Of a DNA stretch of 64,000 bases, positions 26,993 through 36,114 are shown piece after piece. Both the position numbers and the translations under genes were made by a program. This DNA is from Afipia birgiae 34632 (GTDB lineage Bacteria > Pseudomonadota > Alphaproteobacteria > Rhizobiales > Xanthobacteraceae): assembly GCF_000308295.2 (NCBI RefSeq), contig NZ_HG326652.1, positions 1,758,186-1,822,185 on the forward strand, read 5' to 3'. Numbering within the stretch: position 1 is the stretch's first letter; each line of letters opens with the position of its first letter. A model generated the notes under the pieces. It was not told where the DNA came from. It worked only from the letters and a program-made list of their open reading frames with translations, and did not search any database.

Positions 26993-28753
26993 ATGTTGAC
27001 ATCACCGCAGCCAGCCTCGCTCGGGCGCGTCATTTCCGTACGCGGCTCGCAAGCCCGCGTCGGCCTCGTGACCACGAGTCAGATCAACGACTCGAACGTG
27101 CGTGCCACGGTCGGCCAGTTCTTCGGTATCCGCACAGCGACAACCATCATTGTTGCGATGATCACCGAGGTGAGCCGCGAAAACCTGCCGCCCACCGACA
27201 ACTACATTGCGATCGCCTCGGTCGACCTGCTGGGTGAGATCGCCGTCGGCCCGTCCGGCCGCTTCCAACGCGGCGTCACGAGCTATCCGACCATCGGCGA
27301 CCTGGTGGACGTGCTAACCAACCAGCAATTGCGCACGGTGTACGCGCCATCGAAAGCCGAGCAGATCAATATCGGTACGCTGCAGCAAGATCCCTCCGTC
27401 GTCGCCTATGTCGACGTCGAGGAAATGCTGAGCAAGCACTTTGCCGTGCTCGGCTCCACCGGCGTCGGCAAATCCAGCGGCGTCTCGTTGTTGCTGAACG
27501 AGATTCTGCGGGTAAGACCGAACCTGCGCGTATTCCTGCTTGACGTGCACAACGAATATGGCCGCTGCTTTGGGGACAAATCGCTGGTACTCAACCCACG
27601 AAACCTCAAGCTGCCGTTCTGGCTTTTCAATTTCGAGGAATTCGTCGACGTGATCTTCGGCGGCCGCCCAGGCGTGCCCGAAGAACTCGAAGTTCTCGTT
27701 GAGCTCATCCCGGTGGCGAAAGCGACCTACACGCAATATCAGAGTACGGACCGTGTCGGACTGAAGCGTATCGATTCCAAGACCGTCGGCTACACCGCCG
27801 ATACACCGGTGCCCTATCGGCTGGTCGATCTGATTTCATTGATCGACGAGCGCATGGGAAAGCTGGAAAACCGCTCCTCACGCATCGTCTATCACAAGCT
27901 GATTTCGCGCATCGAAACCGTCAAGAACGATCCCCGCTACGCCTTCATGTTCGAAAACGCCAACGTCGGCGGCGACACGATGGCCGAAGTCATCAGCCAT
28001 CTGTTCCGGATGCCCGCCAACGGCCGGCCTATGACCGTCATGCAACTCGCAGGCTTTCCGGCGGAGGTCGTGGATTCCGTTGTATCCGTACTCTGCCGCA
28101 TGGCGTTCGATTTCGGCTTGTGGAGTGACGGCGCCTCGCCGCTCCTGTTCGTCTGCGAGGAAGCGCACCGCTATGCGTCCGCTGATCGCGGCATCGGTTT
28201 TGGACCGACGCGCAAGGCCGTATCGCGCATCGCCAAGGAAGGCCGCAAATACGGTGTCTACCTTGCGCTGGTCACGCAGCGTCCCGCTGAGCTCGACGCG
28301 ACGATCATTTCCCAATGCAACACGCTGTTCGCGATGCGCCTTGCAAACGAGCGTGACCAGATGCTGTTACGCTCCGCAGTCTCGGATGCCGCGGCGAATC
28401 TGCTGTCGTTTGTCCCGTCGCTAGGAACTCGCGAAGTTCTGGCGTTCGGCGAAGGTGTTGCTTTGCCGACCCGGCTCCGTTTCAAGGAAGTCCCGGTGCA
28501 CCAATTGCCGCGCAGTGAAGCGACCATCGCGACGACACCTTCGGCTCTCAGCGGTCACGACATTCACTTCGTCAGTTCCGTACTGGAGCGCTGGCGCGGT
28601 GCAACATCTCATCGCGAAACGCCAAACGATCCGACGTTCGACCGTGGCGGCATGGATCGGCCTGCTCCGCGCATGCCGGAATCCCCTATGCTGCAACCGT
28701 CTCTTGGCCTCGATCCCGACCGCTTCTCGCTGCTGAAAAAGCCCCTGCGCTGA
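26993..28753 (+). CDS. HerA-like DNA-translocase ATPase (DUF87)
   Basis: A 586-residue ATPase of the HerA/FtsK class. It has an N-terminal HAS-barrel-like part (about 1-110, GRVISVRGSQARVGL), a Walker A motif GSTGVGKSSG near residue 154, LDVHNEYG, a Walker B region (PLLFVCEEAHRYA) and an ALVTQRPAELDATIISQCNT motif near the C-terminus. HerA proteins pump DNA as hexamers and often pair with NurA nuclease. No NurA gene is adjacent. ATG 26993 is chosen because it begins the conserved region; an ORF extension to 26945 is unlikely. It lies on the core side of the tRNA, so it is probably chromosomal rather than part of the island. Confidence 0.88.
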   Translation: MLTSPQPASLGRVISVRGSQARVGLVTTSQINDSNVRATVGQFFGIRTATTIIVAMITEVSRENLPPTDNYIAIASVDLLGEIAVGPSGRFQRGVTSYPTIGDLVDVLTNQQLRTVYAPSKAEQINIGTLQQDPSVVAYVDVEEMLSKHFAVLGSTGVGKSSGVSLLLNEILRVRPNLRVFLLDVHNEYGRCFGDKSLVLNPRNLKLPFWLFNFEEFVDVIFGGRPGVPEELEVLVELIPVAKATYTQYQSTDRVGLKRIDSKTVGYTADTPVPYRLVDLISLIDERMGKLENRSSRIVYHKLISRIETVKNDPRYAFMFENANVGGDTMAEVISHLFRMPANGRPMTVMQLAGFPAEVVDSVVSVLCRMAFDFGLWSDGASPLLFVCEEAHRYASADRGIGFGPTRKAVSRIAKEGRKYGVYLALVTQRPAELDATIISQCNTLFAMRLANERDQMLLRSAVSDAAANLLSFVPSLGTREVLAFGEGVALPTRLRFKEVPVHQLPRSEATIATTPSALSGHDIHFVSSVLERWRGATSHRETPNDPTFDRGGMDRPAPRMPESPMLQPSLGLDPDRFSLLKKPLR

Positions 28754-28860
28754 TCGCCACGCGCCGCGTAGGACTGCCTTGCATCGGCGAACGCTTTGCG
28801 CCGGTGTCTTCCTCGACTATGGTCCCCCGCAGATACCCCCGCCTGCATCGGATCATCAGC

Positions 28861-29442
28861 ATGACCACACCGTCGATCAGCCGCTTTCCTGTTCCAGCGT
28901 TAAACGCGCTGCCGGACGATATCCGGACGCGCATTCTCGGCGTGCAGGAGAAGTCAGGCTTCGTCCCCAATGTGTTCCTCGCACTGGCCTATCGGCCTGA
29001 CGAATTCAGGGCATTTTTCGCCTACAACGACGCGCTGATGGAGAAAGACGGCGGGCTGAGCAAGACCGAACGTGAAATGATCGTGGTCGCGACCAGCGCT
29101 GCCAATCAGTGCCACTACTGCGTGATCTCACACGGCGCGGTGCTGCGCATTCGCGCGAAGAATCCGCTGATCGCCGATCAGATCGCCAACAATTACCGTA
29201 AGGCCGACATCACGCCGCGCCAGCGCGCAATGCTCGATTTCGCCGTCAAGGTTTGCCTCGAATCGCAAAAGACATCGCCGCAGGATTTCGAGGTATTGCG
29301 CGGCCACGGTTTCAGTGACGACGATATCTGGGACATCGCCGCAATTGCAGCATTCTTTGCGCTGTCAAACCGCATGGCGAGCGTCACCGAGATGCGTCCG
29401 AACGATGAATTCTATATGATGGGCCGCGTGCCGAAGGCGTAA
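28861..29442 (+). CDS. AhpD-like peroxidase-related protein (carboxymuconolactone decarboxylase fold)
   Basis: A 193-residue protein of the uncharacterised peroxidase-related family. It has FPVPALNALPDDIR at the N-terminus, LSKTEREMIVVATSAANQCHYCVISHGA with the redox pair Cys-His-Tyr-Cys and a nearby His, and a C-terminal DDDIWDIAAIAAFFALSNRMA. This is the AhpD-type all-helical fold, which reduces peroxides or relays electrons from thiols. The start at ATG 28861 matches the family N-terminus; the longer frame does not. It is followed after 24 bases by mgtC on the same strand. Confidence 0.88.
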   Translation: MTTPSISRFPVPALNALPDDIRTRILGVQEKSGFVPNVFLALAYRPDEFRAFFAYNDALMEKDGGLSKTEREMIVVATSAANQCHYCVISHGAVLRIRAKNPLIADQIANNYRKADITPRQRAMLDFAVKVCLESQKTSPQDFEVLRGHGFSDDDIWDIAAIAAFFALSNRMASVTEMRPNDEFYMMGRVPKA

Positions 29443-29466
29443 CGCTCACGGCCAGAAAGGCGATCC

Positions 29467-29931
29467 ATGCTCGACTGGTGGGACATCGTTTTGCGGCTTG
29501 GGATCGCGACGGTCGCCTCCGGAGTCATCGGCCTTAACCGCGACTTGCATGGAAAGCCCATTGGTCTCCGCACGCTGGGCCTGGTGGGCCTGGCCACTGC
29601 AACGGTCGTCCTGCTTGCAAATCCAGTCGCCCTGGAAGCAGGCCGACTGTCCGATTCAACGAGTCGCGTTATCCAGGGGCTACTTACGGGCATCGGCTTT
29701 CTGGGCGCGGGCGTCATCGTCCATGCCGATCAGTCGAAGGTGAAAGGCCTGACGAGCGCAGCGTGTGTGTGGTTCACCGCCTGCATCGGAATCGTTTGCG
29801 GGTTGGGGTTGTGGCGGCTGGTAACAGTCGCTCTCGCGATTGCTCTGGTGCTTCTCGCGTTCGGCGGCCCGTTCGAGCGAACGCTGCATCGCGTTTTCCG
29901 CGGGAAATCTGACGAACCACCGTCAGCTTAG
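29467..29931 (+). CDS. MgtC/SapB family membrane protein
   Basis: A 154-residue inner-membrane protein with four or five hydrophobic segments. It shows the family motifs RLGIATVASGVIGLNRDLHGKPIGLRT, LGLVGLATATVVL, IQGLLTGIGFLGAGVI and LTSAACVWFTACIGIVCGLG. MgtC-like proteins modulate the F-ATPase and growth under low Mg2+ or stress; whether this short chromosomal member does so is unknown. It lacks the C-terminal ACT-like domain of Salmonella MgtC. Probably cotranscribed with the upstream AhpD-like gene. Confidence 0.9.
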   Translation: MLDWWDIVLRLGIATVASGVIGLNRDLHGKPIGLRTLGLVGLATATVVLLANPVALEAGRLSDSTSRVIQGLLTGIGFLGAGVIVHADQSKVKGLTSAACVWFTACIGIVCGLGLWRLVTVALAIALVLLAFGGPFERTLHRVFRGKSDEPPSA

Positions 29932-29963
29932 CCGCCGGAATTGATCGAGCTTCGTGGAAGATA

Positions 29964-30173
29964 CTAATCGTCGCCGGTTGGTCCACACCATCCAGGCAGA
30001 TAGATCGCGTCCTTGCTCTTGCCAAGCGACAACGCCTGCTCGATCGCCTTCTCAAAGTCCGCTTCGACTGTCTTGCGCGACATCCGCCGGCGGAGAAAGT
30101 CCGCCCACAGAAACTCGCTGAACGGCGTGGTGTCCTTTGCAAAGCCGCCCGCGCGGCGCAGTTCCCCAGCGAG
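29964..30173 (-). pseudogene. Remnant of ParBc_2-family (ParB-like) protein
   Basis: On the minus strand a 69-codon open stretch ends at TAG 29964-29966. It reads LAGELRRAGGFAKD, FSEFLWADFLRRRM and KDAIYLPGWCGP. From memory this is the C-terminal part of the Bradyrhizobium-type ParB-like proteins of PF08857. The stretch is preceded in frame by a TGA at 30174-30176 and has no start codon, and nothing upstream resembles the N-terminal ParB-like half. The rest of the gene has therefore been deleted. The family function is unknown. Confidence 0.7.
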
Positions 30174-30331
30174 TCAGCAACATCACTTTCCGGGCATTTC
30201 CCCGGGGCGACTCCACTATCGGGAACGCCGGTTCCCGGCTGTCCTTTTTTTCATCGCAGCGTTACGGTCTTGTCAGAAGACACATTGGTTCGGCGCGTTA
30301 GAATGCTTACGTTGATTTGGGACCCTTACCG

Positions 30332-30646
30332 ATGACTGACGGCGAGCATCGCGTACTGAAATTCCGTCCGCGCACGCACACACCGCTACCGGCGGCTCAA
30401 CGGTCAAGCAAGCTCGCGCCAGACCTGTCCCGATACGAGCGCGCGGGCGAAAGCCGCGACGACTACCGTCACCGTATGATCGCCAATGCCGCCGCGATCG
30501 CGTTCACGGCGGCGCTGACAGGCGTCGGCATTTGGCTGGCAATGGCCCTCGCCGATCTCCGCAACAAGCAGGACTGCGTCCTGATGGGCCGGCGAGATTG
30601 CGCGAATATTTCGGCGCAGAAAACCGATCTGATTCGCCACAATTAG
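30332..30646 (+). CDS. Small single-pass membrane protein
   Basis: A 104-residue protein. The N-terminal half is basic and Pro-rich (LKFRPRTHTPLP) and contains YERAGESRDDYRHRM. One membrane segment follows (about 55-76, AAAIAFTAALTGVGIWLAMAL), then a short Cys-containing tail (QDCVLMGRRDCANI). I recall this as a conserved small protein of unknown function in Bradyrhizobium relatives. It lies upstream of the acpXL cluster, separated by 161 bases, and may be monocistronic. ATG 30332 begins the conserved part. Confidence 0.7.
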   Translation: MTDGEHRVLKFRPRTHTPLPAAQRSSKLAPDLSRYERAGESRDDYRHRMIANAAAIAFTAALTGVGIWLAMALADLRNKQDCVLMGRRDCANISAQKTDLIRHN

Positions 30647-30807
30647 GCTCGAAAGCCGATCCCTCTTCGGCCCTGCTCTGCCATTGAACTCGGATCATGG
30701 CTCCGATATACGGGGTTTCAACCCGTCCCGAGGGGAACGCGGCACGGTTTCAAGCCAGCGCCTCGCGCCAAGAAGTGGCATTTTCTCAAAAATATCAAAG
30801 GTTTAGC

Positions 30808-31089
30808 ATGTCGTCTACATTCGATCAGGTCGCCACGATCATTGCGGAAACGTGCGACATTCCCCGCGACACGATCACCGCGGAAAGCCATGCGATTGAC
30901 GATCTGGGCATCGACAGCCTCGACTTCCTCGACATCGCTTTCGCCATCGACAAGGCGTTCGGCATCAAGCTGCCGCTGGAGAAGTGGACGCAGGAGGTCA
31001 ACGACGGCAAGGCCACGACCGAGCAGTATTTTGTCCTGAAGAACCTCAGCGCGCGCATCGACGAATTGGTCGCCGCCAAGGGCGCCTGA
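30808..31089 (+). CDS. acpXL: Acyl carrier protein AcpXL
   Basis: AcpXL carries the very-long-chain (C26-C28) hydroxy fatty acid that is transferred to lipid A in rhizobial-type bacteria. The 93-residue protein has the phosphopantetheine attachment motif GIDSLDF (Ser37), and the [13 protein letters not shown] segment that separates AcpXL from the housekeeping AcpP. ATG 30808 is chosen because a longer frame to 30697 lacks family similarity. It is the first gene of acpXL-fabZ-fabF2-fabF1-adh-lpxXL, all on the plus strand with short gaps or overlaps. Confidence 0.93.
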   Translation: MSSTFDQVATIIAETCDIPRDTITAESHAIDDLGIDSLDFLDIAFAIDKAFGIKLPLEKWTQEVNDGKATTEQYFVLKNLSARIDELVAAKGA

Positions 31090-31099
31090 CGCGCCCGCC

Positions 31100-31573
31100 A
31101 TGCAGCTCGAATACTTCCAGATGGTTGACCGCATTACCGACCTCGACGTCGGTAAGCGGACCATTACGGTCGAGTCGCAGGTTCCTGAGACGAGCACCGT
31201 CTTCGAAGGGCATTTCCCCGGGTATCCGCTGATGCCGGGCGTGCTGCTGACAGAGGCGATGGCCCAGACCTCCGGCTGGCTTCTGATCGCGCTACTGAAG
31301 TTCGAACGCATGCCATTTCTTGCCAGCGTCAAGGAAGCAAAGATGCGCGACTTCGTAAAGCCCGGCGAGTTGCTGACGATTGATGCAAGTCTGGTTCATG
31401 ATGGCTCTGGCTTTGCAGTCACCGACGCCAAGGTCCGCGTTGACGGCAAACTCAAGTGCAATGCGACGCTGACCTTCCGTCACACACTGTTTCCCCATCC
31501 CGATTTACGCGCACACATGGAATTGATGGCGAAGCGGATCGGCTTTCCTGAACAGGTAATCGCTCATGGCTGA
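31100..31573 (+). CDS. fabZXL: FabZ-like 3-hydroxyacyl-ACP dehydratase (VLCFA cluster)
   Basis: A 157-residue hot-dog-fold dehydratase in the very-long-chain acyl cluster. It shows the catalytic-helix motif VFEGHFPGYPLMPGVLLTEAMAQ, with the active His and the Glu of the TEAMAQ part. Its position, ten bases after acpXL, points to dehydration of AcpXL-bound 3-hydroxyacyl chains in the elongation cycle. The end overlaps the next gene by eight bases. Confidence 0.9.
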   Translation: MQLEYFQMVDRITDLDVGKRTITVESQVPETSTVFEGHFPGYPLMPGVLLTEAMAQTSGWLLIALLKFERMPFLASVKEAKMRDFVKPGELLTIDASLVHDGSGFAVTDAKVRVDGKLKCNATLTFRHTLFPHPDLRAHMELMAKRIGFPEQVIAHG

Positions 31574-32765
31574 GACCCTTCCGTCAACCGGCGGTGCACG
31601 CGAAGCCTGGATCACCGGCATCGGCCTTGCGACGTCGCTCGGCGAAGGTCTCGACGCGCACTGGGACGCGTTGAACGCCAAGACAGTCAACGTCGACGAG
31701 ACGACGTTCGCTCCCTACGTCGTCCATCCGATGACGAAGTTGAGCTTCGATGCGCAGATCCCCAAGAAGGGCGATCAGCGCCAGATGGAAGCATGGCAGC
31801 GGATCGGCACCTACGCCGCCGGTCTCGCGCTCGACTCTGCCGGCATCAAGGGCAACACTGACATTCTCTCGCGCATGGATATGATCGTTGCTGCCGGTGG
31901 CGGCGAACGCGATCTCGCCGTGGATTCCGCGATCATCAATGCCGACGTTCAAGGCAATGCCGCGCCCGGCTTTCTCAACGAACGGCTGATGAACGATCTG
32001 CGCCCCACCCTGTTTCTGGCGCAGCTGTCCAATTTGCTCGCCGGCAATATCTCGATCGTCCATGGCGTCACCGGCTCATCCCGCACATTCATGGGCGAAG
32101 AAGCCGCCGGTGTGGATGCCGCGCGTATTGCGCTGGCGCGGATCACCTCAGGCCAAAGCGATATCGCCCTTGTCGGAGCCGCACAGAACAGCGAGCGCAA
32201 GGAAATGCTGATGCTCTATGAGTTCGGCGATTTCAATCTCAAGGACAAATTCAAGCCGGTTTGGGAACGCGAGAGCGGCTTTGCGCTGGGTTCGGGCGGC
32301 GTGTTCCTCGTTATTGAATCCAAGGAACACGCGCAGGCGCGCGGCGCCAAGCCATACGCCAAGCTTACCAACGTCGTTGCGGACCGCGCGAAGCGCAAGG
32401 CTTCCGGCGATGTGACGGCAACGCTCGACGGCCTGTGGTCGGAGATCGGAACGGTTGGCAAGGACAGTGCAATCATCACCGGCGCAACCGGTGCCGCGCC
32501 CGTCACGGAAGAAGAACGCGCATTTCTGGCCAAGCATCGTGACACCCCGGCCCGCGCGACCGGTACCGCATTTGGCCACGCCGTAGAGGCACAATTTGCG
32601 CTCGGGATCGCCCTGGCCGCGCTGTCGATTTCGCGCGGAGCGCTGTTCCCGGCGAACGATACCACCGGTGTCGAGATTGAAATGACGAAGCCGCCGTCCC
32701 AGATTGTTGTGATCGGGGCTGGGCACTGGCGCGGCGAAGGCATGGCGCTGGTCGAAGCGGTATAA
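31566..32765 (+). CDS. fabF2XL: FabF2XL, ketosynthase-like protein lacking the active Cys
   Basis: A 399-residue beta-ketoacyl-ACP synthase fold protein. It has the family N-terminus (AWITGIGLATSLGEG), a decayed active-site region and a retained GTAFGHAVEAQF. Where ketosynthases have the nucleophile (STACASG), it reads GVTGSSRTF, with Ser in place of Cys. The first catalytic His region (NAHGTGT) is also replaced (ITGATGAAP). It is therefore not a condensing enzyme by itself. By analogy to chain-length factors of polyketide systems it probably pairs with FabF1XL to set the very long chain. Confidence 0.88.
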   Translation: MAETLPSTGGAREAWITGIGLATSLGEGLDAHWDALNAKTVNVDETTFAPYVVHPMTKLSFDAQIPKKGDQRQMEAWQRIGTYAAGLALDSAGIKGNTDILSRMDMIVAAGGGERDLAVDSAIINADVQGNAAPGFLNERLMNDLRPTLFLAQLSNLLAGNISIVHGVTGSSRTFMGEEAAGVDAARIALARITSGQSDIALVGAAQNSERKEMLMLYEFGDFNLKDKFKPVWERESGFALGSGGVFLVIESKEHAQARGAKPYAKLTNVVADRAKRKASGDVTATLDGLWSEIGTVGKDSAIITGATGAAPVTEEERAFLAKHRDTPARATGTAFGHAVEAQFALGIALAALSISRGALFPANDTTGVEIEMTKPPSQIVVIGAGHWRGEGMALVEAV

Positions 32766-32783
32766 GCCACATATGGGGGCACG

Positions 32784-34064
32784 ATGACATCGACTCGCGA
32801 CAAGTTCGGACGGCCTATCGTTGTCGTCACCGGCATGGGCCTCGTCACGTCCCTCGGCGCAGGCAAGTCCGACAACTGGGCCAAACTTACGGCCGGCGAA
32901 TCCGGAATCCGGACCATTACCCGTTTCCCCACCGACGGTCTTAAGACCACGATGGCGGGAACGGTCGATTTCATTCCGGTCGAGCCGTTCTCGTCGACGG
33001 TGCTCTCCGAGCGTCTTGCCGACGTCGCGACCGAAGAAGCGGTTGCGCAGGCCAGCATCGGCGCCAAGGGCGACTTCCCCGGCCCGCTGTTCCTGGCCGT
33101 CGCACCAGTAGAACTTGAATGGCAGCCGCGGCAGGACATTGCCCGCGCCACCGGCATGAAATCCGGCATTGATTACGACGCGCTGCTGCAGGCTAGCGGC
33201 GGCGGACGCTTCACCAACCTGCATCGCCGTTTCATCTTCGGTTCGGTTGCCGATCACCTCGCTGACACCTTCGGCACAAAAGGCTCCCCGATCTCGCTAT
33301 CGACCGCCTGTGCATCGGGCGCGACGGCAATCCAACTCGGCGTCGAGGCAATCCGCCGCGGTGAAACCGACGCAGCGCTGTGCGTCGCGACCGACGGCTC
33401 GGTCAACGCGGAAGCATTGATCCGCTTCTCGCTGCTGTCCGCTCTTTCGACCCACAACGATCCGCCACATGCGGCGGTGCGCCCATTCTCCAAGAACCGC
33501 GATGGTTTCGTCATGGCGGAAGGTGCCGGCGCATTGGTACTTGAAAGCCTGGAAGGCGCAACCGCACGTGGCGCGAAAATCCTCGGCGTCGTCGCGGGTT
33601 GCGGCGAGCTCGCCGACTCGTTCCACCGCACTCGCTCCAGCCCCGACGGCAAACCGATCGTCGGCTGCGTGCGCAATGCGCTGGCCGACGCCGGTGTCGG
33701 TATCGAGCAGATCGACTACATCAACGCTCACGGTACCGGCACGCCCGAGAACGACAAGATGGAGTATCTCGGCATCTCCACGGTGTTCGGAGAGCGCGCC
33801 AACCACATTCCGGTGTCGTCCAACAAATCGATGGTTGGGCATACGCTCTCGGCCGCGGGCGCGGTAGAAGCTGTATTTTCGCTGCTGACCCTCGAGCACC
33901 AGCGCATTCCGCCAACCATCAATTACGACGTGCCCGATCCGGCGATCCCGTTTGACGTGGTGCCCAACAAGGCCCGCGACGCGCGCGTGAGCGCGGTAAT
34001 GTCGAATTCGTTCGGGTTCGGCGGTCAGAACGCATCGCTGATCCTGACCCGCGAGCCAATCTAG
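32784..34064 (+). CDS. fabF1XL: FabF1XL, beta-ketoacyl-ACP synthase
   Basis: A 426-residue condensing enzyme that elongates AcpXL-bound chains with malonyl units. The catalytic triad is intact: Cys176 (STACASGA), His316 (NAHGTGT) and His353 (SMVGHTL). The C-terminal SNSFGFGGQNASL is canonical. It lies 18 bases after the Cys-less partner, supporting a KS/chain-length-factor-like heterodimer, and upstream of the reductase and transferase genes of the same operon. Confidence 0.93.
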   Translation: MTSTRDKFGRPIVVVTGMGLVTSLGAGKSDNWAKLTAGESGIRTITRFPTDGLKTTMAGTVDFIPVEPFSSTVLSERLADVATEEAVAQASIGAKGDFPGPLFLAVAPVELEWQPRQDIARATGMKSGIDYDALLQASGGGRFTNLHRRFIFGSVADHLADTFGTKGSPISLSTACASGATAIQLGVEAIRRGETDAALCVATDGSVNAEALIRFSLLSALSTHNDPPHAAVRPFSKNRDGFVMAEGAGALVLESLEGATARGAKILGVVAGCGELADSFHRTRSSPDGKPIVGCVRNALADAGVGIEQIDYINAHGTGTPENDKMEYLGISTVFGERANHIPVSSNKSMVGHTLSAAGAVEAVFSLLTLEHQRIPPTINYDVPDPAIPFDVVPNKARDARVSAVMSNSFGFGGQNASLILTREPI

Positions 34065-34159
34065 CAGCGACGAATGCAACTTTCGGCGGTTGACGGCATC
34101 TGCCGAACCGGCGATACGCAGCCTAAAGTCCACAATCCTTGTGCCGGAGACGCGGTATT

Positions 34160-35182
34160 ATGCGTGCGCTCAGTCTTGTTGCCGACCGCCAACTGGTGGT
34201 CGCGGATACACCCCCGCCCCCGCCGCCCGGCGCTGGCGAGGTGCAGATCCGCGTCAAGGCCGTCGCCCTCAACCACATCGATGTCTGGGGCTATCGCGGC
34301 ATGGCGTTCGCCAAGCGCAAGCTCCCGCTCGTCGTCGGCGCGGAAGCTTCGGGCGAAATCGCCGCCGTCGGCGAAGGCGTGACACGCTTCAAGCCGGGTC
34401 AGAGCGTGGTGATGTACGGCGCGCTGACCTGCGGCGTTTGTCCCGCATGTCGGGCTGGCCGCGACAACCTCTGCGAAAACGTCGCCGGCATCATGGGCTT
34501 CCATGTCGACGGCTTCGCCCGCGAATTGATGAACCTTGACGAACGGCTGGTCATTCCTGTGCCGGACGGCGTTTCGGATCGCGACGCCGCCTGTGCGCCA
34601 ATTGCATTCTCGACCGTTCAGCACATGCTGTTCGATAACGCCAGGCTCCTGCCGGGTGAAAGCGTGCTGGTGCACGCCGGCGGCTCCGGAATCGGCACAG
34701 TCGCAATCATGATGGCCAAGGCAATCGGCTGCACTGTCATCACCACCGTCGGCGACGACTCCAAGATCGAAGGCGTCAAGGCGCTCGGCGCCGATCACGT
34801 CATCAACTACCGCAAGGACCGCTTCGAACACGAAACTCGCAAGATCACGAAGAAGAAGGGGGTCGATGTCGTGTTCGAGCACGTCGGCGCGGACACCTTC
34901 AACGGTTCGCTGCTGGTCCTGAAGCGCGGCGGACGACTGGTGACCTGTGGCTCGACCTCCGGTCCCACCACCACCATCAACCTGATGCAACTGTTCCAGC
35001 AGCAGTATCGCATCTTCGGATCGTTCGGAGCTACGATGCGCAACATCGCCGAGAGCCTCGACAAGATGGCTCAAGGGATGAAGCCGGTCATCGACACCGA
35101 AGTTCCGATCGAAGATGTTGCCGCAGCGCTCAAGCGGATGGAAAGCCGGCAGGTGTTCGGCAAGATCGTCGTCACTTTCTGA
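34160..35182 (+). CDS. adh2XL: Zinc-binding alcohol dehydrogenase-like protein (VLCFA cluster)
   Basis: A 340-residue medium-chain dehydrogenase/reductase. The N-terminal GroES-like domain has a structural zinc site (TCGVCPACRAGRDNLCEN). The Rossmann domain has VHAGGSGIGTVAIMMAKAIG. It probably acts as the reductase in AcpXL-dependent elongation or makes the hydroxy group of the very long chain; this comes from operon position and the equivalent rhizobial cluster. ATG 34160 gives the expected N-terminus MRALSLVADRQ. Its stop overlaps the lpxXL start by one base. Confidence 0.9.
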   Translation: MRALSLVADRQLVVADTPPPPPPGAGEVQIRVKAVALNHIDVWGYRGMAFAKRKLPLVVGAEASGEIAAVGEGVTRFKPGQSVVMYGALTCGVCPACRAGRDNLCENVAGIMGFHVDGFARELMNLDERLVIPVPDGVSDRDAACAPIAFSTVQHMLFDNARLLPGESVLVHAGGSGIGTVAIMMAKAIGCTVITTVGDDSKIEGVKALGADHVINYRKDRFEHETRKITKKKGVDVVFEHVGADTFNGSLLVLKRGGRLVTCGSTSGPTTTINLMQLFQQQYRIFGSFGATMRNIAESLDKMAQGMKPVIDTEVPIEDVAAALKRMESRQVFGKIVVTF

Positions 35183-36114
35183 TGCGCCGCCTGTTCCTTC
35201 GTACGAAAGCCATCCTGCGCGGTGCGCTGAAGCCCGTGACGGGAGCGATCCTTGGCGGGATTGCGGTCGGCATGTTGCGCGTCACGCGGTACTTCGACCC
35301 AGAACGCACCGCGAATTTTTTCGCATCGGTGACACGCGCCATCGGTCCTTGGCTCCCCGAACACAAGATCGGCCGGGCCAACCTGATCGCGGCATTCCCG
35401 GAGAAATCACCTGCCGAGATCGACGCCATTCTCATGGGCGTTTGGGACAATCTTGGCCGGGTCGGTGCCGAGTTCGCACATCTCGATTACGTCTGGAAAC
35501 TCGACCCCGAGCATTTGGACACCAGCCGCGTCGAACTCGCGTCCGGCACTGCCGAGAAATTCGAAGCATTGCGCGACGACGGCAAGGGCGCGTTGATTTT
35601 CGCAAGCCATCTTGCCAACTGGGAACTCCCGGCGCTCGCAGCCCCAGCCTACGGACTGGAGTCGGCGGTGCTGTTTCGTCGCCCCAATATCGCCGCCGTG
35701 GATCGCGCCATCCAGGATATCCGCTCCGTCAACATGGGAACGATGATCGCCACCACGCACGATGCACCGCTACGGCTGGCGCAGGCGCTGCTAGAGGGCG
35801 TGCATGTTGGAATGCTCGTGGACCAGCATTTCGGGCGCGGCGTTGACGTGACGTTCTTCGGCCGCACGGCCAAGGCCAATCCCCTGCTCGCGCGCCTCGC
35901 CCGGCAGGTCGAAGTCCCAATTCATGGCGTGCGCATCGTCCGGCTGCCGAACCATCGTTTCCGTGCGGAGCTATCGGACGAAGTAACACCAGTCCGCGAT
36001 GCCAAAGGCAGGATCGATGTTCAGGCGACCACGCAGGCGGTCACCAGTGTGATCGAGCGATGGGTTCGCGAGCATCCAGAGCAATGGCTTTGGCTCCATC
36101 GCCGCTGGCGGTAA
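35182..36114 (+). CDS. lpxXL: LpxXL, very-long-chain acyltransferase of lipid A
   Basis: A 310-residue inner-membrane acyltransferase of the lauroyl (HtrB/LpxL) family. It transfers the very-long-chain fatty acid from AcpXL to lipid A. It has a basic N-terminal hydrophobic segment, the catalytic HX4E motif (ASHLANWE; His143, Glu148) and LVDQHFGRGVDVTFFGR. Last gene of the acpXL operon; it ends one base before the convergent binding-protein gene. Confidence 0.93.
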   Translation: MRRLFLRTKAILRGALKPVTGAILGGIAVGMLRVTRYFDPERTANFFASVTRAIGPWLPEHKIGRANLIAAFPEKSPAEIDAILMGVWDNLGRVGAEFAHLDYVWKLDPEHLDTSRVELASGTAEKFEALRDDGKGALIFASHLANWELPALAAPAYGLESAVLFRRPNIAAVDRAIQDIRSVNMGTMIATTHDAPLRLAQALLEGVHVGMLVDQHFGRGVDVTFFGRTAKANPLLARLARQVEVPIHGVRIVRLPNHRFRAELSDEVTPVRDAKGRIDVQATTQAVTSVIERWVREHPEQWLWLHRRWR

